Below are positions 8,701 to 16,400 of a stretch of DNA of 50,425 nt, one piece after another. Under the pieces are notes generated by a model that saw only the letters and a program-made list of their open reading frames with translations, was not told where the DNA came from and searched no databases. Position numbers and translations under genes: made by a program. The DNA comes from Oribacterium sp. NK2B42 (GTDB taxonomy: Bacteria > Bacillota > Clostridia > Lachnospirales > Lachnospiraceae). Location of the stretch: the NCBI RefSeq assembly GCF_000424445.1, contig NZ_AUJX01000032.1, forward strand, positions 1 through 50,425, read 5' to 3'. The number at the start of each line of letters is the position of its first letter. Position 1 is the stretch's first letter.

Positions 8701-10511
8701 AGAGGAATTCTGCCATAAAGCAGGTGGCCTCGGGACGTTTCGGCGTTACGGGATCCTATCTTAATTCCGCAAGTGAGATACAGATAAAGATGGCTCAGGG
8801 CGCAAAGCCGGGCGAAGGCGGACATCTTCCGGGAAAGAAGGTTTACCCCTGGATCGCAAAGACCAGATTTTCAACTCCCGGTGTATCCCTGATCTCACCG
8901 CCGCCTCATCACGATATCTACAGTATCGAGGATCTGGCGCAGCTTATTTATGATCTTAAGAATGCAAACCGCCGTGCAAGGATTTCGGTGAAGCTGGTTT
9001 CCGAAAACGGCGTAGGAACCATCGCCTGCGGTGTTGCCAAGGCAGGTGCCCAGGTCATCCTGATCTCTGGTTATGACGGAGGAACCGGTGCGGCCCCCAT
9101 GACTTCCATTCATCATGCGGGACTTCCCTGGGAGCTGGGAATCACTGAGGCTCACCAGACACTTATCCGTAACGGACTTCGCAACAGGGTAATGCTGGAG
9201 ACGGATGGTAAGCTTATGACCGGTCGTGATGTTGCCATCGCAGCACTTCTCGGTGCCGAGGAGTACGGCTTTGCCACAACGGCTCTTGTGAGCATGGGAT
9301 GTATGATGATGAGAGTCTGTCATAAAGATACCTGCCCCTTCGGAGTTGCCACCCAGAACGACAGGCTTCGTGCAAAGTTCAGGGGCAAGCCGGAGTATGT
9401 TATGAACTTCATGAGGTTTATAGCAGAGGAGCTTCGGGAAATCATGGCAGAGCTTGGCTTCAGAACTGTGCAGGAGATGGTTGGACGTACCGACTGCCTG
9501 ACTTTTTCCGAGGAGCGTGCCAATGTTACCGACCGTGCCAAAAAGGTTGATCTTTCAGCCATACTCGATCCTGAGTTTGCAAGTCTTCCCGAGAATGTAC
9601 GTCATTTTGATCCGGAACATGTTTACGATTTCCATCTGGAGAAGACATTGGACGAAGACGTGCTCCTGCCTAAGTTTAAGGGGGCTCTAGAGAAGGGTGA
9701 GCATCACGAGGAGAAGGTCAAGGTTTCAAGTACAAACCGTACCTTCGGAACCATCCTGGGCTCTGAGATCACCGACAACTACTGGATGGGCACAAAGACA
9801 CAGGAGCTTCAGGATGACACTTTTGTGGTTGAAGCCTACGGCGGCGGAGGACAGTCCTTCGGTGCCTTCATTCCCAAGGGGCTCACCATCAGACTTCACG
9901 GTGATGCAAATGACGGCTTCGGAAAGGGACTGAGCGGCGGAAAGCTGATCGTGACACCGCCTAAAGGAAGGGCTTTCCGTCCGTCCGAAAACATTATCAT
10001 CGGTAACGTGGCGCTTTATGGCGCTACTTCCGGAAAGTGTTATGTTGAAGGTATAGCCGGAGAACGTTTCTGCGTGAGAAACTCCGGAGCTACTGCGGTG
10101 GCTGAGGGCTGCGGAGACCACGGTCTTGAGTACATGACCGGCGGCCGGGCAGTTATCCTCGGACACACCGGAAAGAATTTTGCGGCAGGTATGTCCGGTG
10201 GTATCGCCTATGTTCTTGATGAAGATCATTCACTGTATCTGAAGCTCAACAAGGACATGGTGCAGCTCCGGGAGGTGACGGAAAGATATGACGTGAAGGA
10301 ACTTAAGGCCATACTTAAGGACTATGTTCAGGAGACCGGCTCCGAGCTTGGAAAGGATATACTTGAGAACTTCGACAGATTCCTTCCGAGCTTCAAGAAG
10401 ATAGTTCCGAACGATTACCAGAAGGTGCAGGACGCTGTAAATCATTTTGAGGACAGCGGTTCATCACCCCAGGATGCGGAAATGGAAGCCTTTAAGCTGC
10501 TGTTTAGCTAA
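5790..10511 (+). CDS. gltB: Glutamate synthase, large subunit
   Basis: Transfers the glutamine amide to 2-oxoglutarate, giving two glutamates. About 1573 aa. An N-terminal propeptide of about 48 residues precedes NDACGIGTVVN, whose Cys49 would become the N-terminal Ntn amidotransferase nucleophile after processing. The FMN/2-oxoglutarate barrel includes GAMSYGSISLEAHE, GGKSNSGEGGEDP and GYDGGTGAAP. A 3Fe-4S cluster motif has Cys at about 1171, 1177 and 1182. The C-terminal GXGXG beta-helix has repeated gly-rich turns. The start at 5790 has AGGAG seven bases upstream; ATG 5775 overlaps that RBS and is less likely. No gltD is adjacent, so the electron donor is either a GltD encoded elsewhere or ferredoxin. 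A copy of the leader-type repeat lies right upstream. Confidence 0.95.
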   Translation: MENYQNTNQEAANVTAGNCFIVPEELRGHNTLWRPVSSGHPEELGNDACGIGTVVNIDGTKDGKVLDDALHIVEKLEHRAGKDATGKVGDGVGILLQISHDFFKKAAQEAGIVLREERDYGVGMFFFPENEKKRTFAKRMFEVIAKKNGLTVLGWRPVPSHPEILGKIALDCMPCIEQCFIERPGGVERGIDFDRRLYVQRREFEQSSEDTYICSLSSRTIVYKGMFLVGQLRAFYDDLRDPDYKTAIAIVHSRFSTNTTPSWDRAHPYRMLAHNGEINTIKGNIDRMLAREETMQSPFLDKEVEKIFPVVERNGSDSSMLDNTLEFMYMNGMELPLAMTVTIPEPWKHNRFMDHEKRDFYHYYATMMEPWDGPAAIIFSDGDVVGATLDRNGLRPSRYYITDDNRLILASEVGVLDIDSKHIVDKSRLQPGRMLLVDTRQKRIVSDSEIKKHYAEKNPYGEWLDRNLLHLEDIRIPNHKVETHDREQRDKLYKAFGYTHEDVKSIILPMAQNGVEDTASMGHDTPLAVLDNKHQLLFRYFKQLFAQVTNPPIDSLREKVVTDTTVYLGSDGNLLQEKAENCRVLEITNPILTGVELLKIKELSAPGFKSAVVSLLYYQNTSLERALQQLNITVDRAYQRGCNIIILSDRGVDENHVAIPSLLAVSSVEQHLVLTKKRTAVSLILESAEPRDVHQFAAILGFGARAINPYLAHECIAEIIDEGYLDKDTHTAIEDYNKAVLHGIVKISAKMGISTIQSYQSAKIFEAIGLSREFTDKYFTGTVSRVGGIGIKEISEGVNWRHELAFDPLGLNGADGDESMFYSVPALKNRKISLEASGEENEKLQKLRMANFCNVKDKDEHLYTPKTIKALQQAVQKGDYKRFKEYSAMIDDAPIPHALRGIMEFAPKNKPVPLSEVEPVESIVKRFKTGAMSYGSISLEAHETMAVAMNRLGGKSNSGEGGEDPSRYGTERNSAIKQVASGRFGVTGSYLNSASEIQIKMAQGAKPGEGGHLPGKKVYPWIAKTRFSTPGVSLISPPPHHDIYSIEDLAQLIYDLKNANRRARISVKLVSENGVGTIACGVAKAGAQVILISGYDGGTGAAPMTSIHHAGLPWELGITEAHQTLIRNGLRNRVMLETDGKLMTGRDVAIAALLGAEEYGFATTALVSMGCMMMRVCHKDTCPFGVATQNDRLRAKFRGKPEYVMNFMRFIAEELREIMAELGFRTVQEMVGRTDCLTFSEERANVTDRAKKVDLSAILDPEFASLPENVRHFDPEHVYDFHLEKTLDEDVLLPKFKGALEKGEHHEEKVKVSSTNRTFGTILGSEITDNYWMGTKTQELQDDTFVVEAYGGGGQSFGAFIPKGLTIRLHGDANDGFGKGLSGGKLIVTPPKGRAFRPSENIIIGNVALYGATSGKCYVEGIAGERFCVRNSGATAVAEGCGDHGLEYMTGGRAVILGHTGKNFAAGMSGGIAYVLDEDHSLYLKLNKDMVQLREVTERYDVKELKAILKDYVQETGSELGKDILENFDRFLPSFKKIVPNDYQKVQDAVNHFEDSGSSPQDAEMEAFKLLFS

Positions 10512-10552
10512 AGGGCTGAACTGAGGAGGGGTATAGGGGAGGTCAGACCTTT

Positions 10553-10817
10553 TCTGAATGACCTATATCTCCAAAAACAGAATATGAGTCAATGAAGAAC
10601 CTGATTCTGAATGACCTATATCTCCAAAAACAGAATATGAGTCAATGAAGAACCTGATTCTGAATGACCTATATTCCAAAAAAACAGAATATGAGTCAAT
10701 GAAGAACCTGATTTTGAATGACCTATATTCCAAAAAACAGAATATGAGTCAATGAAGATCTTGATTCTATATGACCTATATCTCTAAAAACAAATTATAG
10801 GTCAAGGAGCGACCGAT
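10553..10817. repeat. Five tandem ~53-bp hairpin repeats
   Basis: Units lie at 10553-10605, 10606-10658, 10659-10712, 10713-10765 and 10766-10817. The first two units are identical over most of their length and the last is the most diverged. Each unit contains TGACCTATAT and a near-complement ATATGAGTCA (ATTATAGGTCA in the last), so each can fold as a hairpin with one mismatch. There are no unique spacers, so it is not a CRISPR. It fills the gltB-pyrG gap and is AT-rich without a T-tract. Confidence 0.85.
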
Positions 10818-10865
10818 TTATAAACCTAAAATAAATAGTAAAAACCCTATTTACAAATTCCTGTT

Positions 10866-10896
10866 TTGATTGTATCATCTTCATGTTTTTTATAAA
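10866..10896 (+). promoter_or_regulatory. Candidate promoter of pyrG
   Basis: TTGATT (10866-10871) and TTATAA/TATAAA (10890-10896) are 18-19 bases apart, placed just upstream of the regulatory hairpin as in dapL. Confidence 0.45.
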
Positions 10897-10901
10897 TATC
10901 A

Positions 10902-10964
10902 GGAGGTGACAAGGGCGTCACGGGGGCAATGGAAAGTGTCCCCGCCACTGTCACCTCTTTTTTT
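10902..10964 (+). promoter_or_regulatory. pyrG leader: terminator with competing ANTAR-type hexaloop hairpin
   Basis: Terminator AGGTGACA (10904-10911) pairs with TGTCACCT (10949-10956), followed by a long T-tract. The competing hairpin is GUGAC-AAGGGC-GUCAC (10906-10921), a perfect 5-bp stem with a hexaloop having A1 and G4. GTATAAATCCG follows the T-tract, like the block after the dapL and glnN terminators. The remaining leader runs to 11072 and contains GC-rich short hairpins (for example GCGTAAGCGTAAGCG) that I cannot assign. Confidence 0.72.
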
Positions 10965-11072
10965 GTGTATAAATCCGAATCTGAGATTTCCAGGCATTGT
11001 GTGAGCTTGGTATTGCGTAAGCGTAAGCGGAGAAATGCGTGGATTTATGCTTGTATTATGAAAGGGGACTCT

Positions 11073-12680
11073 ATGATCAAGTACATTTTTGTAACCGGCG
11101 GTGTAGTTTCAGGACTCGGAAAGGGCATTACTGCAGCTTCTCTTGGAAGGCTTCTCAAGGCAAGGGGCTACAAGGCAACCATGCAGAAATTTGATCCATA
11201 CATAAACATTGACCCGGGTACCATGAACCCCATCCAGCATGGTGAGGTTTTTGTAACCGATGATGGTACCGAGACGGATCTTGATCTCGGTCACTATGAG
11301 CGTTTCATTGACGAGTCCCTGGATCACCGTTCCAATATAACCTCCGGAAAGGTTTACTGGTCTGTTCTCAACAAGGAGCGTCACGGAGAGTACGAAGGCC
11401 ACACAGTTCAGGTCATCCCTCACATCACAAATGAAATAAAGTCCGATTTCTATCGCTCAACAGATCCTTCCGAGGACCGCATTGCCATCATTGAGGTAGG
11501 CGGCACAGTGGGAGATATCGAGTCCCAGCCCTTCCTTGAGGCCATCCGTCAGTTCCAGCATGATATCGGACGTGAAAATGCCATCATGATACACGTGACT
11601 CTCGTACCATATCTTCATGCCTCCGAGGAGCTTAAGACAAAGCCCACACAGATGAGCGTTCGTGAGCTTCAGCGTCTCGGACTTCAGCCGGACATCCTTG
11701 TATGCCGCACCGAGTATCCGATCCCCAAGGACATCAGAGAGAAGATCGGTATGTTCTGTAACGTACCTTCAAATCACGTGCTTCAGAGCACAAATGCCGA
11801 GTTTATTTACGAGGTTCCCCTTCTCATGGAGCGTGAGCACCTTGCACAGTCAGTGTGCGAATGTCTACACCTCCCATGCCCCGAACCGGACCTTACTTCC
11901 TGGAGGGCAATGGTAGAGAATCTTCGCCATCCTGAAAAGGAAACCGTCATTGCCATCGTCGGCAAGTACACACAGCTTCACGATGCCTACCTTTCCGTTG
12001 CGGAATCCCTGAAGCACGGTGCCATCGCGAATAATGCAAAGGTAAACATCCGCTGGGTGGATTCCGAAGAGGTTGAAAAGGAGGGAGCAGCCACTTTATT
12101 AAAGGGGGTTAACGGCATCCTCATCCCGGGCGGGTTCGGTCAGCGCGGAATCGAAGGCATGATTATGTCGGCGCAGTATGCCCGTGAGAATAAGATACCT
12201 TATCTCGGAATCTGTCTCGGAATGCAGATCTCCATCATAGAATTTGCCAGAAATGTTCTTGGCTGGAAGGATGCAGACTCCACGGAATTTCAGCCGGAGA
12301 CCACACATCCTGTCATCGATCTTATGCCTGAACAGAAAACAGTCACAGACCTTGGAGGAACCATGCGTCTCGGATCCTATCCCTGTGAGCTGAGAGCGGG
12401 TTCAAAGTCGGAAAGACTTTACGGAACCACCTCCATAACCGAGCGTCACAGACACAGATATGAAGTTAACAATGATTACAGGGAAGATCTGGAATCAGCA
12501 GGAATGATGCTGGTCGGACAGTCTCCGGACGGCCATATAGTTGAGATGATCGAACTTAAGGAGCATCCCTATTTTGTTGCTACCCAGGCACACCCTGAAT
12601 TTAAATCACGACCCAATAAAGCACACCCTCTTTTCAGGGGACTTATTGAGGCTGCATTAAAAAATCAGGAGAACATCTGA
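11073..12680 (+). CDS. pyrG: CTP synthase
   Basis: Aminates UTP to CTP using glutamine and ATP; forms a cytosolic tetramer. About 535 aa, usual length. The N-terminal amidoligase domain begins [18 protein letters not shown] with its P-loop and continues with [13 protein letters not shown] and [10 protein letters not shown]. The C-terminal class I glutaminase has GGFGQRG, the nucleophile Cys381 in GICLGMQ, and HPEF near the end. The start at 11073 is supported by AAAGGGG upstream; the frame is open back to 10929 but that part is the regulatory leader. As a glutamine consumer it fits the common leader control. Confidence 0.95.
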   Translation: MIKYIFVTGGVVSGLGKGITAASLGRLLKARGYKATMQKFDPYINIDPGTMNPIQHGEVFVTDDGTETDLDLGHYERFIDESLDHRSNITSGKVYWSVLNKERHGEYEGHTVQVIPHITNEIKSDFYRSTDPSEDRIAIIEVGGTVGDIESQPFLEAIRQFQHDIGRENAIMIHVTLVPYLHASEELKTKPTQMSVRELQRLGLQPDILVCRTEYPIPKDIREKIGMFCNVPSNHVLQSTNAEFIYEVPLLMEREHLAQSVCECLHLPCPEPDLTSWRAMVENLRHPEKETVIAIVGKYTQLHDAYLSVAESLKHGAIANNAKVNIRWVDSEEVEKEGAATLLKGVNGILIPGGFGQRGIEGMIMSAQYARENKIPYLGICLGMQISIIEFARNVLGWKDADSTEFQPETTHPVIDLMPEQKTVTDLGGTMRLGSYPCELRAGSKSERLYGTTSITERHRHRYEVNNDYREDLESAGMMLVGQSPDGHIVEMIELKEHPYFVATQAHPEFKSRPNKAHPLFRGLIEAALKNQENI

Positions 12681-12691
12681 AAGTAACAGAT

Positions 12692-12771
12692 CAGCTGATG
12701 GACCACCGACCCCGTCCCCAAGGTGCGACACAAAATGGATCACCGACCCCGTCCCCATGGTCCGTCGGCTG
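12692..12771. repeat. Long hairpin repeat between pyrG and glnA (GACCCCGTCCCC family)
   Basis: CAGCTGATGGACCA (12692-12705) pairs over 14 bp, allowing G-U, with TGGTCCGTCGGCTG (12758-12771). Inside are two direct copies of CACCGACCCCGTCCCC. Relatives in reverse orientation lie at 14848-14916. It can act as a weak terminator for pyrG, but no clear T-tract follows. The segment up to glnA shows no ANTAR-type hexaloop. Confidence 0.6.
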
Positions 12772-12856
12772 GCAGTATTTTAAGAAAAGCGAGTTTACTG
12801 CAATGAATTTCAGTAATAAAATATTCAGTACTTATGAAAAATTCGAGGTGGAAAAA

Positions 12857-14071
12857 ATGAATTCATACGAAGAGGTTCTTGAATTTGTCGAAGACGAAAA
12901 TGTCAAATTTATCAGACTCGCATATTTTGATGTATTTGGAGTTCAGAAGAATATAGCTATAATGCCAGACGAGCTCAGGAGGGCATTTTCCGAAGGTATA
13001 AGCATTGACGCAAGCTCCGTAGCGGGCTTCGGTGCAGAGGTTCACTCAGATCTTTTCCTGAGACCGGATCCCACGACTCTTTCCATAGTTCCCTGGAGAC
13101 CCATAGACGGAAGAGTTGCAAAAATGTTCTGCGACATAGAGTATCCGGATGGCAGCACATTCCAGAGAGACAGCCGCTGGCTCCTGAAGCAGGCAGTAAG
13201 AATGGCCGAAGATAAAGGATTCATAATAAACATTGGCACAGAGGTGGAGTTTTACATCTTCAAGCTTGATGAAAATGGTAATCCCACCAAGATACCTCAG
13301 GATAATGCAGGCTACATGGATATAGCGCCTGAGGATCACGGTGAGAACATCCGGAGAGAAATAAGCTTTGCCCTGGTTGACATGGGTATCAGACCCGAGG
13401 CCAGCCACCACGAAATGGGTCCGGGACAGAATGAAGTGGATTTCCGTTATGCAGAGCCTCTTGAGGCTGCGGATAATGCCTCTACCTTCAAGTGGGTGGT
13501 AAAGTCCATAGCGAATTCGGATGGCGTTTGGGCAGATTTCAGTCCGAAGCCCCTTACCAACGAGCCGGGAAACGGTATGCATATAAACATTTCCGTAAGA
13601 TCCAGGGACGGTAAGGATTATACCGATAACTTTATGGCGGGCATACTTGAACATATTCGTGAAATCACTCTTTTTCTCAATCCAAAAAGAGAGAGCTACG
13701 AGAGACTGGGAGATATGAAGGCGCCAAAGTATGTAAGCTGGTCAGCCGAAAACCGTTCACAGCTTATCCGTATCCCTGCCACAAGATCAGATCAAAAGAG
13801 AATTGAGCTCAGATCACCGGATCCCACTGCAAATCCTTATCTTGCGTTTATGCTCCTTATATACGCAGGAATCGACGGCATTGAGAGAAAGCTTGAGCCA
13901 ATGGAGCCTTTGGATGTAAATCTCTTTAAGGCAGACACTTCCATCACCGATAAACTGAAGAGACTGCCACAGTCCCTTGATGAAGCCATCGCCTATGCAA
14001 GAAACTCGGAATTTGTAAGAACACTTATTCCGGAAGGATATCTCGCAGCATATTCCGGTGAGGAAGTCTAG
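12857..14071 (+). CDS. glnA: Glutamine synthetase type I-like, short form
   Basis: A second glutamine synthetase in the block. Type I hallmarks are beta-Grasp FIRLAYFDVFGVQKNIAIM, EVEFYIF, HHEMGPGQNEVDFRY, TNEPGNGMHINIS, AENRSQLIRIPA, and RIELRSPDPTANPYLAF. At about 404 aa it is some 35-40 residues shorter than usual GlnA: after LPQSLDEAIAYARNSEF it ends at GEEV and lacks the usual ExxEWxxY...W tail. The usual DGSSI loop reads DASSVAGFG, and no adenylylation-site Tyr loop is present. The start at 12857 is supported by GAGGTGG upstream; an earlier in-frame ATG at 12698 lies in repeat DNA. Activity is likely but specificity could be altered, for example a glutamine-synthetase-like ligase. Confidence 0.82.
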   Translation: MNSYEEVLEFVEDENVKFIRLAYFDVFGVQKNIAIMPDELRRAFSEGISIDASSVAGFGAEVHSDLFLRPDPTTLSIVPWRPIDGRVAKMFCDIEYPDGSTFQRDSRWLLKQAVRMAEDKGFIINIGTEVEFYIFKLDENGNPTKIPQDNAGYMDIAPEDHGENIRREISFALVDMGIRPEASHHEMGPGQNEVDFRYAEPLEAADNASTFKWVVKSIANSDGVWADFSPKPLTNEPGNGMHINISVRSRDGKDYTDNFMAGILEHIREITLFLNPKRESYERLGDMKAPKYVSWSAENRSQLIRIPATRSDQKRIELRSPDPTANPYLAFMLLIYAGIDGIERKLEPMEPLDVNLFKADTSITDKLKRLPQSLDEAIAYARNSEFVRTLIPEGYLAAYSGEEV

Positions 14072-14085
14072 AATTTATATTTGGT

Positions 14086-14109
14086 GATGCCAATGGCGGC
14101 ATAGGCATC
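14086..14109 (+). promoter_or_regulatory. ANTAR-type hexaloop hairpin in the leader of the ANTAR gene
   Basis: AUGCC-AAUGGC-GGCAU (14087-14102) is a perfect 5-bp stem with exactly the hexaloop found before glnN. A competing stem GATGCC (14086-14091) with GGCATC (14104-14109) overlaps it. No clear U-tract terminator follows before 14230, although CCGG-rich hairpins lie at 14130-14170. It suggests autoregulation, or coupling to glnA read-through. Confidence 0.55.
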
Positions 14110-14229
14110 TAAGTTGAAACTCCCGGAGTCAGGACCGGGGAATGAGAAGTCCGGAATCATATTTCGGGCGTATGAACTGATAGTTTTAGGATTCTTGGTA
14201 CTGCAAAAGTATCGTTTAGGGAGATTAAC

Positions 14230-14832
14230 ATGGAGAGAGCAGAAAAAGGGAGCAGTTTGCTGATTGCGGCTGCCATGGAAAAAGTGGCGACTCAGATCAA
14301 AGGGATCCTGCCCTCGGGATTTGGCAAGTTGTCATATCAGCCGTCCATGACAAAGGTTAAGCAAAAGCTTATGGAGGAGAGTTTTGATTTATTGATCATT
14401 TATACTCCTCTTCCTGATGAGTTTGGTCTTCAGGCTGCACTGGAAATCGCAGCAAAATATCAGGCCATGAGTATACTGATGCTTGTAAACAAAGATGTTT
14501 ACCAGGAGGTTCTTTACCGGTCAGGAGATTCAGGCATCATGGTTATGGCGAGACCTGTAAATCCGGCATTGTTCACATCATCAGTAGAGATGCTTTGCAC
14601 GGTAAGTCGTAAAGTGCAAAGGATTTTAAATGATAATCAGAAGCTGCAGCGAAAGCTTGAAGATGAGAGATATGTGACCAGGGCCAAATGCCTGCTTATC
14701 GAAAGATGCGGCATGACAGAACCCGAGGCTCATAAATATCTGGAAAAAGAGGCCATGAATGCCTCCATCACAAGAAGAGAGGCTGCAATCAGAGTCATCC
14801 GTGAAAACGGAAGGATAGTTACAAATATGTAA
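14230..14832 (+). CDS. ANTAR-domain RNA-binding antitermination regulator with degenerate receiver
   Basis: 200 aa. The N-terminal half is a receiver-like domain. Where receivers have the phospho-acceptor Asp after a hydrophobic strand, this protein reads FDLLIIYTPLP, with no Asp at that place, so phosphorylation control is unlikely. A short coiled coil (about 125-145) leads into the C-terminal three-helix ANTAR domain (about 145-195), with AKCLLIERCGMTEPEAHKYL and a basic helix ITRREAAIRVI. Known ANTAR proteins bind hexaloop RNA hairpins and stop transcription termination. Placed at the end of the nitrogen block whose leaders carry such hairpins, this is the obvious regulator of that block. 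The start ATG 14230 follows GGGAG. Confidence 0.88.
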   Translation: MERAEKGSSLLIAAAMEKVATQIKGILPSGFGKLSYQPSMTKVKQKLMEESFDLLIIYTPLPDEFGLQAALEIAAKYQAMSILMLVNKDVYQEVLYRSGDSGIMVMARPVNPALFTSSVEMLCTVSRKVQRILNDNQKLQRKLEDERYVTRAKCLLIERCGMTEPEAHKYLEKEAMNASITRREAAIRVIRENGRIVTNM

Positions 14833-14847
14833 AATTTCGGCCGAAGG

Positions 14848-14916
14848 ATCAGTGGGACGGAGTTAGTGGTTTATCGGTAGATGGACCAAGGGGACGGAGT
14901 CAGTGGTCCACCGGCT
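14848..14916. repeat. GGGACGGAGT(C/T)AGTGGT repeats
   Basis: Two direct copies (about 14853-14871 and 14891-14911) of a motif that is the reverse complement of CCACCGACCCCGTCCCC at 12700-12757. The second can fold as GGACCA with TGGTCC. Dispersed repeat family downstream of the ANTAR gene. Confidence 0.55.
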
Positions 14917-14956
14917 GAACTGAAAGAATAACTGATATAGAGAAAATGATATTGTG

Positions 14957-15001
14957 AAAAAAGCGTTTGTTCCTTAAAATTGTTGGAACAGACGCTTTTT
15001 T
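14957..15001 (+). terminator. Intrinsic terminator abutting the MATE gene RBS
   Basis: AAAAAGCGTTTGTTCC pairs with GGAACAGACGCTTTTTT. The T-tract ends three bases before GAGGT, the apparent RBS of the next gene. Confidence 0.9.
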
Positions 15002-15013
15002 GAGGTAGACAAC

Positions 15014-16345
15014 ATGGCTCAACATAATCTTTCAAAGGGAAACCTTCTTCACAACATGATATGGTTCTCGCTTCCGTATCTGCTCAGTTATTTCCTGCAG
15101 ACGCTATACGGACTTGCGGATCTTCTTATTGCAGGGCAGTATAATGGCGCAGATGTCATATCCGCCGTATCCATCGGCTCGCAGGTAATGCATATGGTGA
15201 CGGTAATGCTTGTGGGGCTTGCCATGGGCTCTACTGTCATGATAGGTCAGTATGTGGGTGCGGAGGATGAGAGAAGGATCAACAAGGCTATAGGAAATAC
15301 CATCACATTTTTTGCTGTGACAGCGGTGGTTGTGACGGTGCTCCTGAATATCTGCATACATCCGATAGTTTCTGTGCTGTCAACACCGGCTGAGGCTGTA
15401 CCTGGAACCGTAAGTTATCTTCAGATCTGCTTCACAGGAATTCCCTTCATAATTGCCTACAATGTACTGAGTTCTGTTTTCAGAGGCATGGGAGATTCCA
15501 AAAGTCCGCTGATATTTATCACCATAGCCTGCTTTGTAAACATTATTCTGGACATCCTTTTTATGGGACCTATGCACATGGGTGCAGCAGGTGCGGCCTA
15601 CGGTACTATCCTTGCCCAGGCAGTGAGCGTCGTCATAGCATTTGCGGCTATAATAAAAAAGAAGCTGTTTGAGATCCAGCTGACGGATCTTTACCTTGAT
15701 AGATTTGTACTTGAAAAGATTCTGGGAGTGGGGGTTCCCATTTCGTTTCAGGACGGATTCATACAGATTTCCTTCCTCGTGATCACAGTTATAGCCAATC
15801 AGCGTGGTGTAGACATTTCCGCAGCGGTGGGCATCGTGGAAAAGACCATCAGCTTCCTGTTCCTGGTGCCTTCCGCTATGCTTTCCACTGTTTCTACCAT
15901 CGTGGCCCAGTCCGTGGGGGCAGGAGACCTTGAGAGGGCGGGAAAGACCCTGAAATATGGTGTGATAATGTCTTTCTCCATAGGTGATTTCTTTGCGGTT
16001 CTTTTCCAGTTTATATCACCCCTGTTCTTCGGAATGTTCACTGATGACCCGGTGGTAAAGGAGTACGCGGTGCAGTACATGAGAACCTACGTCATTGATT
16101 GCGCCATAGCGGGAGTGCATTTTTCGTTTTCCGGATTCTTCAGTGCCTGCAACAGGTCTGTACTCAGCTTCATTCACAATCTGGTATCGGTCATCCTGGT
16201 GCGGGTGCCGGGAGCATGGCTTGCCACGAAGCTGTTTCCGGATACACTTTACGCCATGGGACTTGCAGCACCCGCAGGATCGCTTCTCAGTGTTATCATT
16301 TGTACAGGATTTTATATTCATATCAAAAAACAGGAAAAACCTTGA
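15014..16345 (+). CDS. MATE family multidrug/cation exporter
   Basis: 443 aa, about 12 membrane helices, cytoplasmic membrane. The MATE fold is shown by the N-terminal GLADLLIAGQYNGADVISAVSIGSQ stretch, the pseudo-repeat in the second half (MLSTVSTIVAQSVGAGDLERAGKTLKYGV), and FRGMGDSKSPLIF between helices. Such proteins export cationic drugs or metabolites in exchange for Na+ or H+; the substrate is not predictable. GAGGT precedes ATG by seven bases. Its RBS sits directly on the T-tract of the preceding terminator, so expression depends on read-through or a promoter I did not identify. Followed by a bidirectional terminator. Confidence 0.88.
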   Translation: MAQHNLSKGNLLHNMIWFSLPYLLSYFLQTLYGLADLLIAGQYNGADVISAVSIGSQVMHMVTVMLVGLAMGSTVMIGQYVGAEDERRINKAIGNTITFFAVTAVVVTVLLNICIHPIVSVLSTPAEAVPGTVSYLQICFTGIPFIIAYNVLSSVFRGMGDSKSPLIFITIACFVNIILDILFMGPMHMGAAGAAYGTILAQAVSVVIAFAAIIKKKLFEIQLTDLYLDRFVLEKILGVGVPISFQDGFIQISFLVITVIANQRGVDISAAVGIVEKTISFLFLVPSAMLSTVSTIVAQSVGAGDLERAGKTLKYGVIMSFSIGDFFAVLFQFISPLFFGMFTDDPVVKEYAVQYMRTYVIDCAIAGVHFSFSGFFSACNRSVLSFIHNLVSVILVRVPGAWLATKLFPDTLYAMGLAAPAGSLLSVIICTGFYIHIKKQEKP

Positions 16346-16400
16346 CTTGTTACTGTTCACAGTAAAGTTCTTCAAGGAAAACCGCCTGTAGTTTGAGATT

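Noticed and set aside
10553-10817. CRISPR array
   Set aside because: Units are contiguous near-identical copies without unique spacers, and no cas genes are nearby.
12692-12771. ANTAR-type leader before glnA
   Set aside because: The hairpin is a long repeat-type stem. No short stem with an A1/G4 hexaloop and no T-tract terminator is visible.
13046-13654. 202-aa minus-strand frame inside glnA
   Set aside because: Antisense shadow of glutamine synthetase coding sequence.
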